DNA of 41,869 bases, taken from positions 1 to 41,869 of the forward strand of contig DDQG01000021.1 in the NCBI GenBank assembly GCA_002342585.1. Direction: 5' to 3'. A program made the position numbers and the translations under genes. The first letter of the stretch is position 1. Every line of letters starts with the position of its first letter. Below, in pieces: positions 33,151 to 41,230 of this stretch. The DNA is from Prevotellaceae bacterium UBA2448 (GTDB taxonomy: Bacteria; Bacteroidota; Bacteroidia; Bacteroidales; Bacteroidaceae). The notes under the pieces were generated by a model. That model worked only from the letters and a program-made list of their open reading frames with translations, searched no databases and had not been told where the DNA came from.

Positions 33151-35523
33151 CTATTTGCCTTCTCTATATTCACTCGGAGTAACCCCATACATCTGTCTGA
33201 AGCACTGACTAAAATAGCGCGAAGTACTAAATCCCACACGTTCAGCAACTTCAGAGATAGGCATACTCGAGTCTGATAAAAGAGTTTCAGCTTGTTTCAA
33301 ACGCACATTTCGCATAAAATCGTTAGGAGTTATTCCTAACATAGTACTTGATTTCTTATAAAGACTGGCACGACTCATAGCCACATCGCTCGCAAGCATA
33401 TCGACAGTATAATCCGGATTATCAATATTCCTAGTTATTGCACTCATCATCCGAGTAGCCAGTTCTTCATCTTCACTAAGTGAAGCAACCTTATCGGGGT
33501 CAATGTCTGCAGAGAGGGCAAACTGACGACGAGCTTCATCACGGAGTTCGAACAGTCGATTTATCTTTTCCTCATTCTCACGTTCCAACTTATGTTTGCG
33601 TTTCTTCAGATAGAAATGTATTGCTGCAGACACAACCGCTAAAACCATAAGCAGATAAATGAGTTTTGCCCACCAGGTAAGCCACAAAGGAGGGTTGACA
33701 GTAAGTTCTAATGTCGTAAGCGGTCCCCATTCACCTACCCCGATACGAGCCTGAACTTCAAAAGTGTATATATCTGGGTGTAAGGCATAGTAAGCCGTAC
33801 TAAGCAGCCCCTCCTTTCCATTTCCGTAATTCCATTTATCCTCTACACCTACAAGACGGAAACGATACATAGTTGTTTCAGGTGTAGCATAGTTGAGAGT
33901 TGAGAATTTTATGACAATATTATTATCATAATATTTGAATTCCAAATTAGTGGCAATAGTCACAAGCGATTTACCCATAACCTGCACATCAACTATTTCA
34001 ACCCTCTGCGGCGGTTGTTGTTGATTGAAATCCTCCGACTTCAGTGATATGAGTCCTGCATCGGAAGTAAAATACACGAATCCATCGGAAGTAGGACATA
34101 TACCGCGTTCTGTCAGTTCAATCCTTGGTAATCCGTCATCAGTCCACAATGGCAAAATATACACCATACCATCATTTGTCACATTTACCCTGCAAACACC
34201 CATCGCAGTACCTACCCACAAATTACCTCGAATATCTTCCGTTATACTCTGAATAGAATTATTGGGCAGTCCATCTTCTTTCGTGAGTCGTTTCACTGCA
34301 TATCCAGATGCCTCTGGTTGCAGGAAAAGGAGCCCGGCAGGAGTTCCCAACCATACACGATTGCGCTTATCATAATGAATACTGGTAAACTTATGTGAAT
34401 AGCGAGCCACATCCTTCAGACTTTCTATCTGTTGCACTTTTTCTTTCTTCACATCGAGCACAAAAAATCCATTTTGAGTACATACAGCTATCAGTTCGGG
34501 ACGGTTCAACTGACATGCAGCTACCATAGTGCGATAAGATGACAGTTCTGGCAGTTTGGTGTTCAGACGGCTGAAAAATTTTTTCTTCGGGTAGAAAAGT
34601 CCAAGTTCGTTTTGCAGGTTACACACCAACAGTCTTTCGCCGTCAAGTGGCAAAGCAAAACGAATCTTACTATGCAGAAGTCCCTTTGTGTTATGTCCAT
34701 CATAAAGGGTGAGCGAGCCATTGTCATAGCAGTAAAGTCCTAATCCACTGCTCACCCATATTTGCCCCTTCGTATCAGAGGTTATATCCGTACATGACAG
34801 ATTTCCTTTCACCAGAGTGCGTTCTATACTCTGCGAAACACAATCATATATATACAAGCCCCGAAGACCTCCAACAAGCAGTTTTCCAGGGGACAATTCT
34901 GCAACCTTCAAAGGCACATCATCATTCTGCAACTGACTAACTGTAGCCATAGGATGCGGAGGACGTTCATAGAGGATACCGCCTTGTCGGGTTCCCATCC
35001 ACAGACCACCCTGATGATCACGACAGACAGTCTGCATCCAGCTGCCCTCCAAATCCGTTCCTTCTACGAGTTTTTCGAAATGTTCGCGCAGAGAATCGTT
35101 TTGGTTGATGATGGCATGAGTAAGCGAATCACCATTTTCTCCGATGAAACGGCGTATTTCTGGATTTTGAATACGTTGCGCGTAATCATATCTGAACGTT
35201 TTATTACGTGCATCAAAAATATAGAGAGAATAGAAATCCTTCAACCACAACAACGAATCACCTTGCCATAGATAGCCAAAAGCGCCAAACTTCGGTAACG
35301 GCATCACACTATCCAGATTACATGGTTGCGTTATAAACTCCTTTCCGTCGAAAAGGCTTGTGCCACATTCTGTAACAACAAGCATCTGAAGATTTGGTAA
35401 CTGAACAATTTGCCGTATCTGGTTTGTAGGCAAACCGTCTGACACAGTAAAAAGTCGTGCGTTTCCATTGGCATAAATCAAAACGGAACACAGAGAAAGA
35501 AGTATTGTAAATATCTTTTTCAT
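33151..35523 (-). CDS. Membrane-anchored AraC regulator with periplasmic beta-propeller sensor, no kinase
   Basis: About 790 residues. A signal peptide (VLIYANG) is followed by a periplasmic beta-propeller with two-component-regulator-propeller repeats (GGLWMGTRQGG, GQIWVSSGLGL, NRVWLGTPAGL, GNLWVGTAMGV) and a Y_Y_Y-type domain (TMYRFRLVGVEDKWNYG). One membrane helix lies near residues 619-641, then a charged helix, then a C-terminal AraC/XylS HTH (SRASLYKKSSTMLGITPNDFMRNVRLKQAE ... YFSQCFRQMYGVTPSEYR, split here). This is the hybrid two-component layout without histidine kinase or receiver domains, so the sensor is joined directly to the DNA-binding domain. ATG at 35523 starts the signal peptide. 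It is divergent from the lyase genes, which it probably controls through sites at 35560-35632. Confidence 0.9.
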   Translation of the reverse strand: MKKIFTILLSLCSVLIYANGNARLFTVSDGLPTNQIRQIVQLPNLQMLVVTECGTSLFDGKEFITQPCNLDSVMPLPKFGAFGYLWQGDSLLWLKDFYSLYIFDARNKTFRYDYAQRIQNPEIRRFIGENGDSLTHAIINQNDSLREHFEKLVEGTDLEGSWMQTVCRDHQGGLWMGTRQGGILYERPPHPMATVSQLQNDDVPLKVAELSPGKLLVGGLRGLYIYDCVSQSIERTLVKGNLSCTDITSDTKGQIWVSSGLGLYCYDNGSLTLYDGHNTKGLLHSKIRFALPLDGERLLVCNLQNELGLFYPKKKFFSRLNTKLPELSSYRTMVAACQLNRPELIAVCTQNGFFVLDVKKEKVQQIESLKDVARYSHKFTSIHYDKRNRVWLGTPAGLLFLQPEASGYAVKRLTKEDGLPNNSIQSITEDIRGNLWVGTAMGVCRVNVTNDGMVYILPLWTDDGLPRIELTERGICPTSDGFVYFTSDAGLISLKSEDFNQQQPPQRVEIVDVQVMGKSLVTIATNLEFKYYDNNIVIKFSTLNYATPETTMYRFRLVGVEDKWNYGNGKEGLLSTAYYALHPDIYTFEVQARIGVGEWGPLTTLELTVNPPLWLTWWAKLIYLLMVLAVVSAAIHFYLKKRKHKLERENEEKINRLFELRDEARRQFALSADIDPDKVASLSEDEELATRMMSAITRNIDNPDYTVDMLASDVAMSRASLYKKSSTMLGITPNDFMRNVRLKQAETLLSDSSMPISEVAERVGFSTSRYFSQCFRQMYGVTPSEYREGK

Positions 35524-35535
35524 ATTGAGTCGCTG

Positions 35536-35543
35536 CAAATGTA
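35536..35543 (-). promoter_or_regulatory. -7 box of the AraC regulator gene
   Basis: Minus-strand TACATTTG matches TAnnTTTG, with the -7 box only 13 bp before the ATG, so the leader would be very short. The -33 position falls on the first AATTGTCT repeat, which suggests autoregulation. Confidence 0.5.
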
Positions 35544-35559
35544 AATAATAGAAGTCAGA

Positions 35560-35632
35560 AATTGTCTATTTTTCAACACAAAATTGTCTGAATAATAGTT
35601 TTTGGACATTTTTTCCACAAAAATAGACAATT
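35560..35632. promoter_or_regulatory. Candidate AraC operator: three AATTGTCT half-sites
   Basis: AATTGTCTATTTTT at 35560-35573 is repeated exactly as its reverse complement at 35619-35632. A third copy, AATTGTCT at 35582-35589, is in direct orientation 22 bp after the first, the two-turn spacing typical of AraC half-sites. They lie between the divergent regulator and lyase genes, with the right arm just upstream of the lyase promoter. Confidence 0.65.
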
Positions 35633-35660
35633 GAAACGCACATCACAAATCTAAATACAG

Positions 35661-35668
35661 TATGTTTG
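35661..35668 (+). promoter_or_regulatory. -7 box of the lyase operon
   Basis: TATGTTTG matches TAnnTTTG and sits 24 bp before the preferred ATG at 35692. An in-frame ATG at 35662 lies inside the box and so is unlikely to be the start. The inverted operator half-site ends 28 bp upstream, a usual activator position. Confidence 0.55.
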
Positions 35669-35691
35669 CAACAGAAAATCAAAAAAACACT

Positions 35692-38613
35692 ATGAAAACG
35701 AAATTACTACTCGCATTTTTTTTCTTCCTTGGTCTTTCACTGACTAACACTCAGGCACAGACAGGAAACAACACCACATTATTAAAAACAATTGCTGATG
35801 CAAAGGCACTGAGCACAGATGGTTATCCAGATGGGGCTGTGACCACCCTCTACGATATGATAGGCATTTGTGAAAACATAGCTGCATCTGAGAAGACTCA
35901 AACTGTTTACAACCAATACAACACAGCCCTAAAAAATGCTGTAACTTTGTTTAAGACCAGAAAGAATAAGACATTCGACACCTCAGCCATTCCTGTTGGT
36001 GAATACGATACGAACAGGGGATTCCTGCACCCTGGCATGTTGCATACCGAAGCAGACTTCATCCGTATTCGTCAGCAGATTGCCGATGGAAACGAAAAAG
36101 TAGTTCAGGCATTCAAGGTTCTGAAATCAGCAGCCTACGCACAGTCATCAGCAGCCTCTTATCCTGTTGAAGTCATCGTTCGTGGAGGCGGTTCTGGCGA
36201 AAACTATATCAACGCAGCCAGAGGAGCTACCATCGCCTATCAGAATGCTCTCCGCTGGCATCTCGAAGGGAATAAAGCCTGTGCAAAACACGCCGTCGAG
36301 GTTTTGATGGCATGGGCAAACACCTGCAAGGATGTAAGCGGAAACTCCAACTACGCTCTTGCTGCAGGACTCTATGGTTATCAGTTTGCCAATGCAGCAG
36401 AACTGATGCGCGACTACGACGGCTGGAGCAAGGAAGATTTTCAAACCTTCAAGCAGTGGATGCTCAGAGTGTGGTATCCGAAGGCAATAGGATTTCTCCG
36501 TGGCAGGAATGGCACATGGGAAAATGCAGGCCGTTGGGGACAGTGTCCAGGTCATTACTGGTCTAACTGGGGACTCTGCAACGCACTCTGCGTAGCTTGT
36601 ATAGGTATCCTTTGCGACGATGTATTCATCTATAATCAGGGAATGTCTTTTTTCAAATACGATCAGGTAGGCACATATGTTGATCCGCGCACAGCAAACC
36701 CCATTCTCAACGACGGACTTACGGAGTTCTTGGGCAACCTCGTTGTAACTACTTCAGAATGGAGCGGCGAGACAGGTGCTTACGGAAAGGTAGGACAGAT
36801 GCAGGAATCCGGTCGCGACATTGGTCATGCTACTATGGCACTCGGACTCGCCGTCGATTTAGCACAGATAGGATGGAACCAGGGCGACGACCTTTTCTCA
36901 TATATGGATCATCGTCTGGCAGCAGGTATAGAATTCGTAGCTGCTCAGCAGCAGGGCATCACAGACCTGCCATGGACCACATACCACTATGCAGAAAGTG
37001 GTTTGGCGTGGTGGGATAGCCGTTCTTGGAAACAGGAAACATATGCTACAGGTGAACAGATTCGTCCTTATTGGGGTACGGTTATCGGTCATTACGAAGG
37101 TATAAAAGGTGTAAAGATGCCATTCTCTGAGTGGGCTTATGACAAGATGGGAATTGACGCTGGTGGTGTAGGTAGCACAAGTGGCGGTTACGACCATTTG
37201 GGTTATTCAGTACTTATGAACACTCGTCCGTTTGCAACTGAGGATACTCGTCCTACAGAACTGAAACCTCTCATCACAGTGGATAGCAAAATCATTCAGC
37301 AGTCAGACCTTGGTGGACTGAAAAACCATTGGAAGAATGTCAGCACAGAAACAGTAGAAAAAGGAAAGACACTCACCCTTTCGGTTGTTCTGCCAGAAGG
37401 AGAGGAAGATACAGGCAACTGGCTTTGGAACACAGGCGAAACTGCTCGCAGTATCACAGTGACAGCTAATAAGAGTTTTGTATATAGGGCTACATACACA
37501 AATAAAAATGGTGTAAAGAGTCAGCAGTCGTTCTCTATCGCAGTAACTGGAGACTGCACAGAATCCCCTCTGAACACATCATTAACCCACGGAACCACCA
37601 ACAGCAATGTTACAGAAGCAACTGTTTTCTATGGCGACAAACTGGGATTTTCAGCTTCCACCTATGCAGGTTGGGACAACACCATCTGGTGTGACGGCAA
37701 TGCGACTGCATCTGCAGAAATACCAGCCCTTGGCAGTGAACGATTTTTTCAAGCTATAGTAACTAACCAGGGCGGACGCCAGCATCTGGTTTCCTTCGCC
37801 CTTACACCAATCTATGCCAGAGCTGATATGGTAGTAAATGGCACCACAAAAGAAAATCAGACCACTTTAGTCGCAACAGGCAACGATATCGTCAGTCTCC
37901 AGCCCTACACCCCAGAAGCGATGGGTGATGTGCGATATCTATGGAACGACGGCACAACTGACGGCACACTCACTTTGGACGGCATGAGCACATCTGGCAC
38001 ATACTCTGTTACTATCAAAAACAATCAGACAGAACAGGATATCGAGTACAATATATATATTAATGACGAGTCTGCCACAAGTCCCATCGAACCAGCCTGC
38101 TATATGATTCGTCATGCAGGAAGCAACACCTACATGACCGACAACGGCTTGAACAAACTTGTCACCTTCACAGAGGGCAATCCGGAAGCTCCTGCAGCAA
38201 ACCAGATATGGGAAATAACAGAAACATCCGGCAGATATGCCATAAAGGAAGTAGGGGAAAATTCCGGACTCGGCACCAATGGTAAAGTATCCTTTCGTGC
38301 ATCCGGCTTCTTTTATCTGAACAAAGCAGTTGGTATGGACAGATATGCTCTATACACCAAAGTAGGTACATCAACAAAATACTGGGCAATGACACCCGAT
38401 GGAGAAGCTGATCCAGACACAGGCAACAAAGTCACAGATTTCCCTTTCGAATTCATATTCATCAGTGCACCTACTGGCATTGAAGAAGTTCAAGAGTTCG
38501 AGAGTTCAAGAGTTCAAAGAGAAGATATTATTTACGACCTGCAAGGACGTAGAGTTCAAGATGTTCAAGGTTCGAACATATATATAATTAACGGCAAGAA
38601 GTACATAAAATGA
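35692..38613 (+). CDS. Secreted alginate-lyase-like (PF05426-type) polysaccharide lyase with C-terminal sorting tail
   Basis: About 973 residues. Signal peptide MKTKLLLAFFFF... ending at TQAQ. A helical N-terminal stretch is followed by an alpha-toroid domain (about 100-500) like the alginate lyase superfamily: FLHPGMLHTEADFIRIRQQI (split here), RWGQCPGHYWSNWG, SGETGAYGKVGQMQESGRD and NQGDDLFSYMDHRL. Beta-sandwich segments (about 540-800) and a beta-trefoil-like region (ACYMIRHAGSNTYM) follow, then the tail YDLQGRRV ... IYIINGKKYIK, typical of type IX secretion. The tail is interrupted by 8-bp repeats. The substrate is unknown; position with rhamnogalacturonan enzymes suggests a uronic-acid polymer other than alginate. 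It overlaps the next gene by 4 bp. Confidence 0.8.
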   Translation: MKTKLLLAFFFFLGLSLTNTQAQTGNNTTLLKTIADAKALSTDGYPDGAVTTLYDMIGICENIAASEKTQTVYNQYNTALKNAVTLFKTRKNKTFDTSAIPVGEYDTNRGFLHPGMLHTEADFIRIRQQIADGNEKVVQAFKVLKSAAYAQSSAASYPVEVIVRGGGSGENYINAARGATIAYQNALRWHLEGNKACAKHAVEVLMAWANTCKDVSGNSNYALAAGLYGYQFANAAELMRDYDGWSKEDFQTFKQWMLRVWYPKAIGFLRGRNGTWENAGRWGQCPGHYWSNWGLCNALCVACIGILCDDVFIYNQGMSFFKYDQVGTYVDPRTANPILNDGLTEFLGNLVVTTSEWSGETGAYGKVGQMQESGRDIGHATMALGLAVDLAQIGWNQGDDLFSYMDHRLAAGIEFVAAQQQGITDLPWTTYHYAESGLAWWDSRSWKQETYATGEQIRPYWGTVIGHYEGIKGVKMPFSEWAYDKMGIDAGGVGSTSGGYDHLGYSVLMNTRPFATEDTRPTELKPLITVDSKIIQQSDLGGLKNHWKNVSTETVEKGKTLTLSVVLPEGEEDTGNWLWNTGETARSITVTANKSFVYRATYTNKNGVKSQQSFSIAVTGDCTESPLNTSLTHGTTNSNVTEATVFYGDKLGFSASTYAGWDNTIWCDGNATASAEIPALGSERFFQAIVTNQGGRQHLVSFALTPIYARADMVVNGTTKENQTTLVATGNDIVSLQPYTPEAMGDVRYLWNDGTTDGTLTLDGMSTSGTYSVTIKNNQTEQDIEYNIYINDESATSPIEPACYMIRHAGSNTYMTDNGLNKLVTFTEGNPEAPAANQIWEITETSGRYAIKEVGENSGLGTNGKVSFRASGFFYLNKAVGMDRYALYTKVGTSTKYWAMTPDGEADPDTGNKVTDFPFEFIFISAPTGIEEVQEFESSRVQREDIIYDLQGRRVQDVQGSNIYIINGKKYIK
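38487..38576. repeat. 8-bp tandem repeat in the lyase tail (locus F, unit AGTTCAAG)
   Basis: Contiguous octamers AGTTCAAG, AGTTCGAG, AGTTCAAG, AGTTCAAA begin at 38487, 38495, 38503 and 38511. More copies appear 35 bp later (AGTTCAAG at 38553 and related words to 38576). They encode VQEFESSRVQ and RVQDVQGSN on either side of the YDLQGRR motif. Confidence 0.85.
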
Positions 38614-40916
38614 AGAAGGCTCTCACCATCATATTCTTAGGATTCAGTCTATGCACACAGGCACAGACATCCTACCACATGGCAGGTCCCTATGAGGTGA
38701 TTGCTCGCGACGGAGAATTCCGTTCTACCAAAGCGGGTAGCGAACGCGACATGAAGGCAGCTCTTACATTTGCCAAGGAGGGACAGACCGAAGAAGCACT
38801 CAAGATTATCAATGCATATGCCAATACCTTGCAGAGGATAGAAGGTCATGATGCCCCACTCTGTGCCATTCAGTGTTTCTACCTCGTGAGGGCTATGACT
38901 CTGCTCCAGAGCCACCAGACTCCTGAGTGGAAGGCGATGATAGAACGAGCTATGATGCCGATGATGAAACAGTTTGAAGCAGACAGCCCTTACGCCAACG
39001 GCAACTGGGGAGCTATCGTAAACCGTTTGCGAATGGCTTGTGGCATATTCCTTCAGGACAGCACCATCTATAAGGCAGCAGTCGATTACTACCTTAACGC
39101 CTACGATAATGGTGCCCTGCCACATTACATAAGCGAAACAGGACAATGTCAGGAGACAGGTCGCGACCAGTCGCACGTACAACTCGGACTGGAGGCTCTG
39201 GCACAGACCTGTGAAATGGCTTATGAACAGGGCGACGACCTATGGGGTGCACTCGACAATCGTTTGCTCAAGGGATTTGAATACACAGCAAAGTACAACC
39301 TCGGTTACGAAGTGCCCTTCTCCACGTGGAATGACTGCACAGGACTTTATTGCGGATGGACAACTCCAGGCGAGATGGGACGAGGAAAACTCTGGGATAT
39401 ATATCGTCTGCCCTACGACCATTATGTAGGCAGGAAGGGACTCCAGATGCCATACACAGAACGCATCGTGAAGGGAGAAAAACCGAAGGTAAAGGAATCA
39501 AAGCAGTTACACCATACATTTACCTACCCAGCACCTGAAGGAGCCCCCTTGATGCATGATTATAAGGTATATGTTCAACCACGCGGCACAGACCAATGGA
39601 TACAGATCGACACCTATATGGCAAAGGTGAATGCTGCCCTGCCACAATCATCATCCGAAACTTGCAAAACAGGTCATAATGTAAGTAAAATATCTTATGC
39701 AATGTTCGATTTCATCGGGGATGTCTTTGTGCGTGTAGTCAGCAGCGGCAAGACCTTCCACAAGGTCAGGATTCGTCCCGACTACAAAGGAGTTATTGCA
39801 AACATTCAGAACGACTCCACCGTTCAATTTCTGCTTTTCCAACCCGAAAATGTGAGTGTGGAATTTGATGACAGAACAGACAACAACCTCCTGCTCTTCA
39901 CCTCTGCTCCGCCACAAAGCATGGCTGATGCGAAGAAAACTGCAAAACAACAGAAGCGCACCTTCAAGTACTATGCTCCAGGATTATATAATGAGAAAAC
40001 TATCAAGGTAGAGTCAAACACTACAGTTTATCTTGCAGGGGGCAGTTACTTCACAGGTACATTCGCCATAGAGGACGCAGAAAACGTAAGCATCCTGGGG
40101 CGTGGCATTGCTCGCCCGAAAGATGGTTATGAGGGTTGTCATATACACCGCTCCAAGAATGTTCTCATCGATGGAATGGTGCTGAACACCTGTCCTGTAG
40201 GTGGCAGCAACGGAGTTCGCCTCCACGATGTCCGTTCCATTTCCCATCCTTCCTGGGGCGACGGACTGAATGTGTTTGCATCGGAGAATGTAGAGTACGA
40301 CAGGGTATTCTGCCGCAACAGCGATGACTGCACCACAGCCTATGCCACTCGCAAAGGATTCAGTGGCAACACCCGCAACATTCGAATGAAGAACTCCACC
40401 CTCTGGGCTGATGTTGCCCACCCTATCTTCATTGGCATTCATGGCAACTCCGAACGAGGTGACACGATTGAGAATCTCATATACGAAAACATCGACATAC
40501 TCTGTCAGAGCGAACCACAGATAGACTATCAGGGATGCCTTGCAATCAACTGTGGCGACAACAACCTTGTTCGCAAAGTATTGTTCGACAACATACGCAT
40601 CGAACAGATTCTTCAGGGCAGCCTCTTTCAGGTAAAAGTAGGATACAACCAGAAATACTGCACAGCTCCAGGCAGAAGTGTGGAAGACATCACATTCCGC
40701 CACATCCGCTACAAAGGCACTACTCCAAACCTGTCTGTAATCAACGGATACGATGCAGAGCGCAAAGTAAAAAATATCCGATTCGAAAATCTTAAAATCA
40801 ACGGGAAAACCATCTCAGACACTATGCCTTCCAAACCCGGCTGGCACTCCACTGCCGACTACATCCCAGCCTTCATTGGCAACCATGTAGAAGGTGTGCA
40901 AAGCTTAGTGCAATAA
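38610..40916 (+). CDS. Secreted fusion: alginate-lyase-like helical domain plus GH28-like parallel beta-helix
   Basis: 768 residues with a signal peptide (LCTQAQ). Residues about 40-290 resemble the upstream lyase's toroid but without its first part: NGNWGAIVNRL, GQCQETGRDQSHVQLGLEAL and QGDDLWGALDNRLLKGFEYTA (split here). A beta-sandwich linker follows (about 300-420, VRVVSSGKTFHKVRIRP, SVEFDDRTDNNLLLFTS). The C-terminal part (about 445-768) is a right-handed beta-helix like GH28: LAGGSYFTGTF, VSILGRGIARPKDG, WGDGLNVFASENVEYDR and NSDDCTTAY. The two N-terminal aspartates of the SDDC motif are present, but the usual GHG is IHG in FIGIHGNS. It probably cleaves a pectic backbone. ATGA overlap with the previous gene implies joint translation. 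Confidence 0.78.
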   Translation: MKKALTIIFLGFSLCTQAQTSYHMAGPYEVIARDGEFRSTKAGSERDMKAALTFAKEGQTEEALKIINAYANTLQRIEGHDAPLCAIQCFYLVRAMTLLQSHQTPEWKAMIERAMMPMMKQFEADSPYANGNWGAIVNRLRMACGIFLQDSTIYKAAVDYYLNAYDNGALPHYISETGQCQETGRDQSHVQLGLEALAQTCEMAYEQGDDLWGALDNRLLKGFEYTAKYNLGYEVPFSTWNDCTGLYCGWTTPGEMGRGKLWDIYRLPYDHYVGRKGLQMPYTERIVKGEKPKVKESKQLHHTFTYPAPEGAPLMHDYKVYVQPRGTDQWIQIDTYMAKVNAALPQSSSETCKTGHNVSKISYAMFDFIGDVFVRVVSSGKTFHKVRIRPDYKGVIANIQNDSTVQFLLFQPENVSVEFDDRTDNNLLLFTSAPPQSMADAKKTAKQQKRTFKYYAPGLYNEKTIKVESNTTVYLAGGSYFTGTFAIEDAENVSILGRGIARPKDGYEGCHIHRSKNVLIDGMVLNTCPVGGSNGVRLHDVRSISHPSWGDGLNVFASENVEYDRVFCRNSDDCTTAYATRKGFSGNTRNIRMKNSTLWADVAHPIFIGIHGNSERGDTIENLIYENIDILCQSEPQIDYQGCLAINCGDNNLVRKVLFDNIRIEQILQGSLFQVKVGYNQKYCTAPGRSVEDITFRHIRYKGTTPNLSVINGYDAERKVKNIRFENLKINGKTISDTMPSKPGWHSTADYIPAFIGNHVEGVQSLVQ

Positions 40917-40982
40917 CCCAATTTTATAGAAAAAAGGTTACTCGACTAAACGATTTCCTTTATATTTTGGTTATTGCACTAA
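40905..40982. repeat. 14-bp inverted repeat over the stop codon of the beta-helix gene
   Basis: TTAGTGCAATAACC (40905-40918) and its exact reverse complement (40969-40982) enclose 50 bp. The left arm contains the stop codon TAA (40914-40916). It may form a 3' hairpin or be an element end; no target-site duplication is visible. Confidence 0.75.
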
Positions 40983-41015
40983 CCTAAACACACACATTCG
41001 CTTGTTTCTTTCTTG

Positions 41016-41149
41016 TTGAACTGTCAAGAATTCCTTGACTGTTGTTTAATTTGAACTTGTAAGTAATCCTTACAGACTGCTTTTATTATTACATTTGCTT
41101 TTTTCATTTATCATGTGTTCCAAAATTGAACTTGTGCAATTTTTGCACA
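41016..41149. repeat. Three TTGAACT + 17-nt hairpin modules
   Basis: TTGAACT occurs at 41016, 41051 and 41126. Each copy is followed at once, or after no more than one base, by a 6-bp stem with a 5-nt loop: GTCAAG/CTTGAC (41023-41039), TGTAAG/CTTACA (41058-41074) and TGTGCA/TGCACA (41133-41149). The stems differ in sequence but pair perfectly. The modules lie in the 293-bp convergent gap 40917-41209, where no gene is visible. Confidence 0.7.
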
Positions 41150-41159
41150 GGTTGCAACA

Positions 41160-41197
41160 AAAAAAGCTGACCAGACAATCGCCCAGTCAGCTTTTTT
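41160..41197. terminator. Bidirectional rho-independent terminator
   Basis: AAAAAAGCTGAC (41160-41171) and GTCAGCTTTTTT (41186-41197) form a 12-bp perfect stem with a 14-nt loop and T-tracts on both strands. It serves the convergent beta-helix gene and endolysin gene. Confidence 0.88.
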
Positions 41198-41202
41198 CTT
41201 GT

Positions 41203-41230
41203 CTAATAGCTAATAGCCAACAGCCAACAG
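41203..41230. repeat. 7-bp tandem repeat over the endolysin stop codon (locus G)
   Basis: Contiguous heptamers CTAATAG, CTAATAG, CCAACAG, CCAACAG begin at 41203, 41210, 41217 and 41224. They run through the last seven codons and the stop (minus strand TAG at 41210-41212) of the endolysin gene. Confidence 0.88.

Noticed and set aside
35662..35691. Earlier ATG for the lyase gene
   Set aside because: This ATG is part of the TATGTTTG -7 box, and the signal peptide begins at the ATG at 35692.
40905..40982. Insertion-sequence remnant with terminal inverted repeats
   Set aside because: No flanking target duplication and no coding capacity in 50 bp, so a structural role is at least as likely.
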